Assembly (NCBI RefSeq): GCF_003863355.1
Contig: NZ_QQWG01000008.1
Location: 1-64,000 of the forward strand
Direction of reading: 5' to 3'
From: Ancylomarina euxina
GTDB taxonomy: Bacteria > Bacteroidota > Bacteroidia > Bacteroidales > Marinifilaceae
Length of the DNA stretch: 64,000 bases
The notes beneath the pieces are model-generated. The model had not been told where the DNA came from. It saw only the letters and a list, made by a program, of their open reading frames with translations, and searched no databases. The translations under genes were made by a program, and so were the position numbers. Within the stretch, counting starts at the first letter, position 1, and each line of letters starts with the position of its first letter. Shown here in pieces: positions 32,762 to 40,766 of this stretch.

Positions 32762-35110
32762 TTATCTTATCACAACAGCATCAACAGGACAAATTTGTCT
32801 GCAAATGTCACATTTAATGCAAAGCTCATTATCAACTTCGTGCAATTCATAGGGCTTAGCCTTTATAGCATCTACCGGACATCGTTGTGCACATTTCGTA
32901 CAACCAGTGCATTCATCCTTTATTTCATACTTAATCAGACTTTCGCACTTTCCTGATGGGCAAGTCCCATTGATATGCGCTTCGTATTCGTGTCTGAAAT
33001 ATTTCAAGGTTGATAATACAGGATTCGGTGCTGTTTGTCCTAAACCGCAAATACTCCCTTTCTTAGTATTGATTGCCAATTTCTCTAACAAATCCAGATC
33101 TTCGAGTTTGCCCTTACCTGTTTTAATCTTATTCAGAATCTCAAGCATACGACGCGTTCCAATTCTACAGAATGTGCATCGTCCGCATGATTCCTCTTGA
33201 GTGAATGATAAGAAGTAGTGAGCAATATCTACCATACAATCCGATTCATCGAGAACAATCAGGCCTCCTGACCCCATCATAGCACCAACTTCTTTCAAAG
33301 AATCGAAGTCGATGCATGTATCAGCCATTGAAGCTGGTATACATCCACCTGAAGGACCTCCAATTTGAACGGCTTTAAATTTCTTTCCGCCAGCTACCCC
33401 TCCTCCAATTTCTTCTACAATTTGGCGAATCGATATCCCCATAGGAACCTCTATCAATCCACCACGATTTATTTTGCCCGCCAAGGCAAAAACCTTAGTT
33501 CCCTTACTTTTTTCAGTTCCAATCTCACAGAACTTATCCGATCCATTTCTCAGTATCCAGGGAACAAGGGAGAAGGTTTCCGTATTATTTATAAGTGTGG
33601 GTTGATTCCAAAGTCCTTTTTCAGCTGGATAAGGTGGGCGCAATTGCGGAATGCCTCGCTTACCTTCAATAGAAGCAATCAAGGCTGTTTCTTCTCCACA
33701 TACAAAAGCGCCTGCTCCTTCGAAAATTTCCATATCGAAAGAAAAACCTGAACCCAATATATTTTGACCAAGAATACCCTTTTCTCTGCATATTTTAATG
33801 CCTTCACGAATTCGCTCTACAGCTAAAGGATACTCTGCACGAATGTATAAACGACCTTCAGTCGCACCAACGGCATAGGCTGCAATAATAATCCCTTCGA
33901 TGATTCGAAATGGATAGGATTCCAAGAGCATTCTATCCATAAAAGCACCAGGGTCACCCTCATCGCCATTACAGATAATGTATTTTTTATCGGACTGAAC
34001 TTTATTCACCATACGCCACTTAATGGCAGATGGAAAACCAGCTCCTCCACGACCTTTCAGTCCGCTCTTTTCAATTTCATCAATAATTTGATTGGGACTT
34101 AAGTCTTTCAAACATTTTTCAAGGGCAGAAAAACCCTCTTTACTTTTATATTCTTCAAAATCTGAAGGTCGAATTTCACCTCTGTATTCAGTAGCAATAT
34201 TAATTTGTCCCTTTAAAAATTCAGCAATTGGCGTATCAGCTTCATTCACACTGTAGTGATCTGACGACAGAGGTATATTGCTAAACGTTAAATTCTCCGC
34301 GTAATTGTAAAATCGACTTTTGAATCGATTCATAAATCCATCAGATTTAAAATGCCTTTGAATAATATCACCAACATCCTCTGATTTCAATTTGGTATAA
34401 TAAACAGCATCCTCACCTGGCTTATGAATCTCCATCATTGGAACCTGGTTACAGACACCAACACAACCGACTTGTTTCACATCTACATTTATACCGCTAT
34501 TACTTAATGTATCTTCTAAAGCTTCCTTCACTCCAGAGCTACCGCTAGCAATACAACAAGAACCCAATCCAATTCGGATCTCACCCTGAGGCAAGCCTTT
34601 TTCTGAAAGGGTTCTCACTTTCTCTTCACTCTCACGTCCCTCTTTTAAAAGAAAATCTTCAAGCACATCCTTAACCGTTCCCGTTTCAACATGTCCATAG
34701 GTGACATCGTCTATCTGAACAACGGGTGCCAAGGTGCAACAGCCTAAACAAGCGACTTCTTCAAGCGTAAATTTTTTATCACTATCCGTTTCTTCACCAT
34801 CAGCTAATTTCAATTCTCTTCGAAAAGCATCGTAAACCTGTCCTGCCCCCTTAACGTGACAAGCGGTACCTACACACACACGAACAATATGCTCACCTAC
34901 TGGTTGATGACGAAATTGAGAATAAAAAGTTGAGATGCCAGAAATCTGTGCTTGTGTAATCTCAGTGATTTCACAAACTCGCTTCAAAGCCTCTTCTGGC
35001 AAATAGTTTAGCTCAGCTTGAATGGCCTGTAAAATAGAAATCACCTTTTCTGAGCTAATCCCTTTCACTGCAACTATTCTGTCAACTATATCGTTTATAT
35101 TATTATTCAT
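32762..35110 (-). CDS. Fused NuoE-NuoF NADH-oxidising flavoprotein with C-terminal ferredoxin
   Basis: About 782 aa from the ATG at 35110; a GTG at 35134 is possible, but the ATG has an AAAAAGAAA site upstream. Numbered from the GTG, a NuoE domain comes first ([2Fe-2S] ligands C87, C92, C129, C133). A second thioredoxin-like Cys motif follows (GSCCIASG near 191, GCVGVC near 223). The NuoF part has the NADH/FMN motifs GRGGAGFPSAIKW and CNGDEGDPGAFMDR, and the cluster motif ESCGRCTFCRIG. The C-terminus has two [4Fe-4S] motifs (CTGCTKCAQRCP, CIKCDICRQICP). This is the domain set of HydB/Bfu-type bifurcating flavoproteins. It should oxidise or reduce NAD(H) and pair with the FAD/Fe-S protein encoded next. 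Confidence 0.9.
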   Translation of the reverse strand: MNNNINDIVDRIVAVKGISSEKVISILQAIQAELNYLPEEALKRVCEITEITQAQISGISTFYSQFRHQPVGEHIVRVCVGTACHVKGAGQVYDAFRRELKLADGEETDSDKKFTLEEVACLGCCTLAPVVQIDDVTYGHVETGTVKDVLEDFLLKEGRESEEKVRTLSEKGLPQGEIRIGLGSCCIASGSSGVKEALEDTLSNSGINVDVKQVGCVGVCNQVPMMEIHKPGEDAVYYTKLKSEDVGDIIQRHFKSDGFMNRFKSRFYNYAENLTFSNIPLSSDHYSVNEADTPIAEFLKGQINIATEYRGEIRPSDFEEYKSKEGFSALEKCLKDLSPNQIIDEIEKSGLKGRGGAGFPSAIKWRMVNKVQSDKKYIICNGDEGDPGAFMDRMLLESYPFRIIEGIIIAAYAVGATEGRLYIRAEYPLAVERIREGIKICREKGILGQNILGSGFSFDMEIFEGAGAFVCGEETALIASIEGKRGIPQLRPPYPAEKGLWNQPTLINNTETFSLVPWILRNGSDKFCEIGTEKSKGTKVFALAGKINRGGLIEVPMGISIRQIVEEIGGGVAGGKKFKAVQIGGPSGGCIPASMADTCIDFDSLKEVGAMMGSGGLIVLDESDCMVDIAHYFLSFTQEESCGRCTFCRIGTRRMLEILNKIKTGKGKLEDLDLLEKLAINTKKGSICGLGQTAPNPVLSTLKYFRHEYEAHINGTCPSGKCESLIKYEIKDECTGCTKCAQRCPVDAIKAKPYELHEVDNELCIKCDICRQICPVDAVVIR

Positions 35111-35170
35111 TGTTTCTTTTTCAAGCATCATCACATTAACACATCATCAGATTACCATATCAGCTCATCA

Positions 35171-37066
35171 TCATTTTCCTATACAATAAAGGTTCTTTCC
35201 TGCGCGGATAAAAATATGACCATCAGCAAAGGCAGGTGTTGAATCTGTCTTTTCACCTATATTTGATGTCGCAATGGATACAAATTCTTTGTCAGCTTTA
35301 AAAATGTGCATGCTTCCGGCTCTGTCTATTAAGTATATTTTACCATCAACCCAAATTGGCGAAGCATAAAAACCACTGTCAAACTCGTGCTCCCAATACA
35401 GTTCTCCTGATAAAGCATCGTAACAAGCCACAAGCCCATATGATGTCACAACAAATAAATATTTATCCGTGGCAACAGGACTTGGCACATCAGACAGGTA
35501 ATCGTATGCTTCCCAAAGAACTTCAGGTTTATCACCCGTCTTGATAGCAACCAAACTGGCATATTCGTTAAGAGCAAACACAATTCCATTGGCATAAGCG
35601 ACCGATGGTCCAACCTCTCCTGTGATGCAATCCAATTTCCACAACTCTTCACCTGTTTGTGCATCATAGGAAGCCACACAAGGATCAGCTGCTAATAGAA
35701 TTTCAGCACGTTCGCCATTTTGAACAATAACCGGAGACGCCCACGACACTTTCACTTTTCTGGCTGTACTCCACATTTCATCTCCCGTTTTAGTCGAAAG
35801 AGCCATGATTTTTCCAGCCTTTTTGTGATCAAATTGTACAATCAGCTTATCTTCAAAAACAATTAAGGAAGACGAATGCCCATAATGATTCTCAGGAACA
35901 CCTAAATTCTTAGACCAGACCGATTTTCCATTCATATCCAAAGCGATAAGATCACCATTAGAAAAAATGGCAAAAACAAAAGTACCATCCGTACTTACAC
36001 TCGATGCTGCATGTCCCGTATCGGGAGTTACTTCTGGTGCCGCAGCACTTCCTGATATGTTTTTAATATCAGCTGTCCATAACAATTTACCAGAATTTCT
36101 ATCGTAGCAATAAACCTGTTTTTTGCTTGCATCAGCTCCCGATAAGAATAGTTTATTCCCCCAAATCACAGGTGAGTTATAGGCATGTAAAGGCGTACTA
36201 ACTTTCCATTTGATATTCTTCCCGCTGGCTCCATCCCATTCGGTAGGCATATTTTTGTGATAAGCGATACCATTCCCTCCAGGTCCTCTGAAAGAAGGGA
36301 AGTTTGCCATCATCTCCTTACTTGGATATTGACCTGTATATTTTGGGGCAGCAGGTGTTTCTTCAGTTTCTACAGCTTTTTCAACAGACTTCGATTTTGC
36401 TATTTCTTCAACAGTAGTTTCAACAATCTTTTTCGTTTCAATTTTTTCAGCATTGACTTCTTTAACAGCAAGCTCTTTCTCAATTTCTTCTGGTTTATCT
36501 GCCACTACGGCATCTGGCGACACTTCATTGGCAAGTTCAGTTTTCGCCTTTGCTATTTGAGCCGCATCGGTAAATCGTGTCCCTAAGTCTTTATGTGTGA
36601 TAAAAGCCAATATCAAAGTCACAAGCACTAAAGCTGATCCTCCAATACCAACCCATTTCCTGGCATTTTGCTGATAGCTGATTATATTTTGACTGTACTC
36701 TTCATCAACAGAAGGCAATGTTTTTTTGCCCATTTTCATGATCTGCATGGCAATGATCATCACAATAAGAGAAAACAGTAAAAGGTAGGCTCCCGTTCTC
36801 ACTTCCCACTGGTTGGTGAAAAAAGCTTTACGAACCAAAAGATCCATCTCTCTGATTTGTTCCCGCAGTTGATTATCATTAGGATTGTCGTTCAATCGTT
36901 CCACCAAAGCATTAATCACTTCGGTATTGACAGGATCAACCTTATTAATTTGCATATAATTGACAATAACCATGGCACAAATCAAGATGGCAAAAACGCC
37001 AGATACTATGGCAACTCCTCGCCATAGAGGAAGATTGATTGTTTTACTTGAAAATTCTGTTTTCAT
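35171..37066 (-). CDS. Membrane-anchored PQQ-like beta-propeller protein (copy 3 of 6)
   Basis: 631 aa, the largest propeller of the cluster. Three membrane segments lie at about 17-38, 92-110 and 138-157, with a helical loop between the first two. A Glu/Lys/Val-rich linker (about 165-245) follows, then the propeller from FPSFRGPGGNGIAYHKN (about 255) to the end, with blades such as CYDRNSGKLLW, ALSTKTGDEMW, SYDAQTGEELW and CYDALSGELYW. It is likely an inner-membrane anchor that displays the propeller in the periplasm. The 415 bases upstream hold the 21-bp repeat array and a leader of about 100 bases. Confidence 0.85.
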   Translation of the reverse strand: MKTEFSSKTINLPLWRGVAIVSGVFAILICAMVIVNYMQINKVDPVNTEVINALVERLNDNPNDNQLREQIREMDLLVRKAFFTNQWEVRTGAYLLLFSLIVMIIAMQIMKMGKKTLPSVDEEYSQNIISYQQNARKWVGIGGSALVLVTLILAFITHKDLGTRFTDAAQIAKAKTELANEVSPDAVVADKPEEIEKELAVKEVNAEKIETKKIVETTVEEIAKSKSVEKAVETEETPAAPKYTGQYPSKEMMANFPSFRGPGGNGIAYHKNMPTEWDGASGKNIKWKVSTPLHAYNSPVIWGNKLFLSGADASKKQVYCYDRNSGKLLWTADIKNISGSAAAPEVTPDTGHAASSVSTDGTFVFAIFSNGDLIALDMNGKSVWSKNLGVPENHYGHSSSLIVFEDKLIVQFDHKKAGKIMALSTKTGDEMWSTARKVKVSWASPVIVQNGERAEILLAADPCVASYDAQTGEELWKLDCITGEVGPSVAYANGIVFALNEYASLVAIKTGDKPEVLWEAYDYLSDVPSPVATDKYLFVVTSYGLVACYDALSGELYWEHEFDSGFYASPIWVDGKIYLIDRAGSMHIFKADKEFVSIATSNIGEKTDSTPAFADGHIFIRAGKNLYCIGK

Positions 37067-37170
37067 ATATTTTATAAATATTAGTCTCTCAATATTTAAT
37101 ATCCTTCGTAGGAATCTAATTTTTCTATTTTATCCTACACCTTTATTATAAAAGAGTCCTATTTCACTAT

Positions 37171-37470
37171 CCCCGGGATGTTTTTATTACTCCCCGGAAC
37201 GTTTGCACCCTTCCCCGAGATGTATTTTCCATCCCCGGGACGTTTTTAGTACTCCCCGGAACGTTTTCACCCTTCCCCGGGATGTATTTTCCATCCCCGG
37301 GACGTTTTTTGTGCTCCCCGGAGCGTTTGCACCCTTCCCCGGGATGTATTTTCCATCCCCGGGACATTTTTTTGTGCTCCCCGAAGCGTTTTCACCATTC
37401 CCCGGGATGTATTTTCCATCCCCGGGACATTTTTTTGTGCTCCCCGAAGCGTTTTCATCATGCCTGGGGT
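37171..37470. repeat. GC-rich array of 21-bp units with 63-bp super-repeat
   Basis: CCCCGG-type cores begin at 37171, 37192, 37213, 37233, 37254, 37275, 37295, 37316, 37337, 37357, 37379, 37400, 37420 and 37442, with a decayed copy near 37463. Steps are 20-22 bases, mean about 21. Three unit variants alternate (CCCCGGGACGTTTTT; CCCCGGAACGTTTT plus CACC; CCCCGGGATGTATTTTCC), giving a super-repeat of about 62-63 bases. The cores are palindromic or nearly so. It lies between two cluster genes, in the likely mRNA leader of the 631-aa propeller gene. Overlapping open frames on both strands are by-products of the period being divisible by three. Confidence 0.95.
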
Positions 37471-37480
37471 AATTTAGAGA

Positions 37481-38782
37481 TCATCTCTCAACAGGGCAAT
37501 ATTTTAAACAGCGAGCACAGCTCACACACTCAGCCTTATCAGGCGTGTAATCTTCACGATATTTAAATACAGATAAGCTTGATAGTGTCAATCCGAAAAC
37601 TAGACCTAAAAAGCCTCCCAAAATCCAAGCTCCTAAATAAAATTGCTCTACAATAACAGCTGCTTCAGAATACAATTCCTGAACCGGAGTTCCCGCTGTT
37701 TTGAAAGCTTCTATCTCCACTGAAGGCAACATCACATCAGGTTTAAATAGCATGAGTTCATTCGCCAAGCGAACTTTCGTATTTACCTTGGCTAAATTCT
37801 CATGAAAGTTTGAAAGTGTCCAACCACCCAATATCATCAATAAGGGTATGATCAAACTCAATCTTATAAATCGTTTAGTTGCCGATGGTCTGTCTTCCAT
37901 CACCTTTACCGGAACGGGCTTATTGATGGCTCCCAATGGACAGGAATCTTCACACAATCGACATTGAATACATTTATTGGGCGTAATGGTCAGGTGATGT
38001 TTCGAGAAACGACTCATCCAATTCAGAAGAACGCCATATGGGCAAAAGAATCGACAATAAGGACGAGCGACAAAAGCACTCAGCAAAAGAAAAATAGCCC
38101 CGATAGTAAACATGAAAAAAGTGGCATCGAATCGGTAGATTCCTACAAAAGGATCGTATCTGCAAATGATAAAATCGGTAGCTGTTGCTGCATACAAAAC
38201 AGACAATCCTAAATAGATATAGGGAATTAAACCTAAAACTTTCTGCAACCAAGTTTTCATTGTAACAGGACGCAATAACAAAACATCCTGAATGGCTCCC
38301 AAAGGACAAACACCTGCACAAAAGGTTCGTCCAAAAAATAAGGTATAAACAAGAGGGATAACAAAAAATGCCAAGGCTGATATGGGTATGCTATATTCAG
38401 GTTGAAAGAGTGCCAATGTCACATTTTGCAGAGACCCCACCGAACAAATACAGCCCTCACGAAAGAAGCCAAAATAAAGAATAGAAAATACCGACATAGC
38501 CAGAACGCCTCGCCTTGATCGCTTCTTTAAAATCAGCCAAGTAATTAATGATAATGCAATAACAAGAATCAAAACATCGAACCATGCATAAAAATCAGCT
38601 CTAGCCTCGGGCATTGAAGTGACGGGCTGCGTATAGCCTGATTCAAATTCCGGTTTTGGAAATCGCTGTTGTTGCGCAAAAAGAGGAAAACCTGAAGTCA
38701 ATAATAAAATAAACATTGACAGCATAGTGACAAGCTTCTTTATATTCCCGGTTTGTGTTAAGTATTTTAAAATTTCTGACAT
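37481..38782 (-). CDS. NapH/NosR-like membrane polyferredoxin
   Basis: 433 aa. An N-terminal signal-like helix (about 18-36) and about five further membrane segments surround the conserved Cys motifs CICSVGSLQN (111-120), FCAGVCPLGAIQDVL (155-169) and YCRFFCPYGVLLN (242-254). A [4Fe-4S] site follows at C271/C274/C277/C281 and a second at the extreme C-terminus (C419/C422/C425/C429, ending CPVER). This is the core of the NapH/NosR/CcoG family, which moves electrons between the quinone pool and periplasmic Fe-S proteins. The Tat-type ferredoxin gene directly upstream is the expected NapG-like partner. Confidence 0.88.
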   Translation of the reverse strand: MSEILKYLTQTGNIKKLVTMLSMFILLLTSGFPLFAQQQRFPKPEFESGYTQPVTSMPEARADFYAWFDVLILVIALSLITWLILKKRSRRGVLAMSVFSILYFGFFREGCICSVGSLQNVTLALFQPEYSIPISALAFFVIPLVYTLFFGRTFCAGVCPLGAIQDVLLLRPVTMKTWLQKVLGLIPYIYLGLSVLYAATATDFIICRYDPFVGIYRFDATFFMFTIGAIFLLLSAFVARPYCRFFCPYGVLLNWMSRFSKHHLTITPNKCIQCRLCEDSCPLGAINKPVPVKVMEDRPSATKRFIRLSLIIPLLMILGGWTLSNFHENLAKVNTKVRLANELMLFKPDVMLPSVEIEAFKTAGTPVQELYSEAAVIVEQFYLGAWILGGFLGLVFGLTLSSLSVFKYREDYTPDKAECVSCARCLKYCPVER

Positions 38783-38812
38783 TAAGAAATCTGTTTAAGG
38801 TATTGAGTTAAG

Positions 38813-39382
38813 TTAGTCTTTCTGTTCTTTTTTAAAACCGGAAAACTTATAAGGTTCATCAGCTGGCACACGTGAAAATGCATCGGAAGGACAATCACGT
38901 GCAATGGCACATTGATTGCAATTCACACACAAATCGTGGCTTATCTGCAATTGAAGCGATCCGTTTCCAAAAGCACCACAACCTTTCACACATTTACCAC
39001 AGCCAATACACAAATCTTCAATTATTTCATATTCAAAGAATGGATCTTCAACATACTTCCTTTTAATTGCGCCAGTTGGGCAAAGTTGATTTTCAGCACC
39101 CGTGGTAATATTTTTCACATTGGGACGCAAATAGCCACCACACAAATCGCAATAGCCACACATATCGTATACATGAATACATTTCACCGCTGAAGGTGTC
39201 ATTACACATGAGGTGGCACATCGTCCACATTGGGTACACTTTGTGGTATCAATTTGCCAAAGCGTATTCCCGGACACAGTCTTATGTGCCAAAACACCAG
39301 TCACCCCAACCAAGCTAGCTCCTGCAGCAAAGCGAAAACACGTATTGATAAAATCTCTTCTATTTTTTCCTTTTTCAGCCAT
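38813..39382 (-). CDS. Tat-exported NapG-like ferredoxin with four Fe-S motifs
   Basis: 189 aa. A twin-arginine signal (NRRDFINTC, R8-R9) precedes a hydrophobic stretch. Four cysteine motifs follow (CTQCGRCATSC, CGYCDLCGG, CIGCGKCVKGC, CVNCNQCAIARDC), the pattern of NapG/MauM-type ferredoxins carrying four [4Fe-4S] clusters. It should be exported folded and exchange electrons with the NapH-like protein, whose gene starts 30 bases downstream. No nitrate or nitrous-oxide reductase is present, so the acceptor is unknown. Confidence 0.88.
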   Translation of the reverse strand: MAEKGKNRRDFINTCFRFAAGASLVGVTGVLAHKTVSGNTLWQIDTTKCTQCGRCATSCVMTPSAVKCIHVYDMCGYCDLCGGYLRPNVKNITTGAENQLCPTGAIKRKYVEDPFFEYEIIEDLCIGCGKCVKGCGAFGNGSLQLQISHDLCVNCNQCAIARDCPSDAFSRVPADEPYKFSGFKKEQKD

Positions 39383-39393
39383 TCTACTACAAA

Positions 39394-39600
39394 TTATTGT
39401 ATCGAATTTTTCTTCTTATAGTCAATGCCATCAGGTAAACGACAGCCTTTAACTTTTTTACAATTACGACAAACAAAATCAAAATCACAGCTATCGCCAT
39501 TTGAGTTTAGATTTCGAAAAATCATCGTTCCTGAGAAAATAGCTAGAACGCTTAAAATTGTTCCTCTCCCTATATTGTGTAAAAAACGTCTTCTATTCAT
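39394..39600 (-). CDS. Small Tat-signal protein with four cysteines
   Basis: 68 aa. It begins MNRRRFLHN, a twin-arginine-like motif, then one hydrophobic segment (about 13-28). A short mature part holds four cysteines (C38, C44, C47, C53; CDFDFVCRNCKKVKGC). The Cys set could bind one Fe-S cluster or a metal. It ends 11 bases before the NapG-like gene and is surely in the same transcript, so it is probably a small subunit or chaperone of that electron-transfer unit. No family recognised. Confidence 0.7.
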   Translation of the reverse strand: MNRRRFLHNIGRGTILSVLAIFSGTMIFRNLNSNGDSCDFDFVCRNCKKVKGCRLPDGIDYKKKNSIQ

Positions 39601-39624
39601 TATTTATAGATATGAGACCAGCAT

Positions 39625-39638
39625 TGAGCGAAGTCGAA
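39625..39638. repeat. Half-site of the palindromic element
   Basis: TGAGCGAAGTCGAA differs by one base from the inner-end arm of the 80-base elements beside the GIY-YIG gene. It stands alone in the gap between the NHL propeller and the small Tat-signal gene, next to a low-complexity stretch of GAGATTTAAGA type. Confidence 0.6.
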
Positions 39639-39691
39639 ATGTGTAAGACTTGAGATTTAAGATCGATTTCAAATCAGCAAGGGCATAAACT

Positions 39692-40657
39692 TTAATATTT
39701 TAGTTCAAAAATTCGAACCATTTTACGTGAAGGATCTAAAACTATAATTCTATCATTAGAATCAACTGCTAAATCCAAACCTGTTGTACCAGCATCGAAT
39801 TGATTAGGAGCTGCAACTACCGATTTAAAATCGCCCGATGGCAAATGAATTTTTATTCTCTCCAATCCTTTTTCACTTGTCACAAATGAGCCATCAGATA
39901 ACATAGCCACATGACTAGGATTACAACAACCACCAAAACCATCAACTTGCATGGAAGTTCGCTCCCATGAAGAAATCAAATCACCTTTATCGTTATAAGC
40001 TTCCAGAGCATGTCGCCCAGGGTTCACAACCCAAAGCTCGCCTTGTCGACCAAACATGAGGTCGAAATAAGGACTTGGTATAACAAAGCCACGAATGCCT
40101 TTATCAAGATTCTTAGCACCAATAATATTGATTTTATTTCCATCTATTGTATACTGATGAACGATCTTTTGTCCTGCGTCAGCAATAAAAACATGGCCTT
40201 CTCTTTCTACCAAACTACTGATATAGGCTTTCGCTCCTTTTATTTGAAAACTATTATTCAACCCGCCGTCTGGTTTACGCACATCAACACGATTTCCAAC
40301 ACCTAACAGAATATTACCAGATTCAGAAATACTCACAGCGTGTGCATCGCCTCGCACTTTCATGCTTGATTGAACTTGTCCTTGCGAATCAAAAATCCAA
40401 AGCTTATCGGTACCACTCACATAGATTCGATCTTCAGCATCTATGGCAAGTCCGAAAACAGCTTCTGAATTAATTTTAAAAGAGAAGACTTCCTTATAAG
40501 CAATCAATGATGAATCTACCTTCCTCAACTCCTTAAGATCGTACTCATAGATATTTTTTTGTGGCTTTGGTTTCTCAAGAAACAAGTCGCCTGCAATTAA
40601 GCCTACCAAAAGAAGTAAGAGAACAATAGAAAAAATTAGACCTAGCTTATTCTTCAT
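39692..40657 (-). CDS. Membrane-anchored NHL-type beta-propeller
   Basis: 321 aa from the ATG at 40657, chosen because MKNKLGLIFSIVLLLLLVG gives a clean membrane anchor; the frame is open to 40696. The mature part has NHL/six-bladed repeats (LAIDAEDRIYVSG near 72, LVEREGHVFIADAG, LAVDSNDRIIVLD near the end). A conserved-looking GGCCNPSHVAMLSDG contains two adjacent cysteines and may be a ligand or metal site. It lies between the ferredoxins and three PQQ-like propellers, so it probably belongs to the same envelope assembly. Confidence 0.82.
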   Translation of the reverse strand: MKNKLGLIFSIVLLLLLVGLIAGDLFLEKPKPQKNIYEYDLKELRKVDSSLIAYKEVFSFKINSEAVFGLAIDAEDRIYVSGTDKLWIFDSQGQVQSSMKVRGDAHAVSISESGNILLGVGNRVDVRKPDGGLNNSFQIKGAKAYISSLVEREGHVFIADAGQKIVHQYTIDGNKINIIGAKNLDKGIRGFVIPSPYFDLMFGRQGELWVVNPGRHALEAYNDKGDLISSWERTSMQVDGFGGCCNPSHVAMLSDGSFVTSEKGLERIKIHLPSGDFKSVVAAPNQFDAGTTGLDLAVDSNDRIIVLDPSRKMVRIFELKY

Positions 40658-40766
40658 CTGTTTGAAATTAGATTTGAGTATCAAGAAGTGAGACATGAGA
40701 TGATTTACATCTTCTAGTGTATTTAATTATAGATTGCTTCATATCTCGCTTTTTCATAATCTGATA

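Noticed and set aside
31086-35110. Electron-bifurcating [FeFe]-hydrogenase
   Set aside because: NuoEF-type and GltD-like subunits are present, but no H-cluster protein is encoded in the window.
37171-37470. CRISPR array
   Set aside because: The 21-base units are contiguous with no unique spacers, and no cas gene is present.
37167-37566. Four repetitive open frames on both strands in the 21-bp array
   Set aside because: A 21-base period keeps every frame open once it is open; both strands give low-complexity peptides with no plausible start signals.
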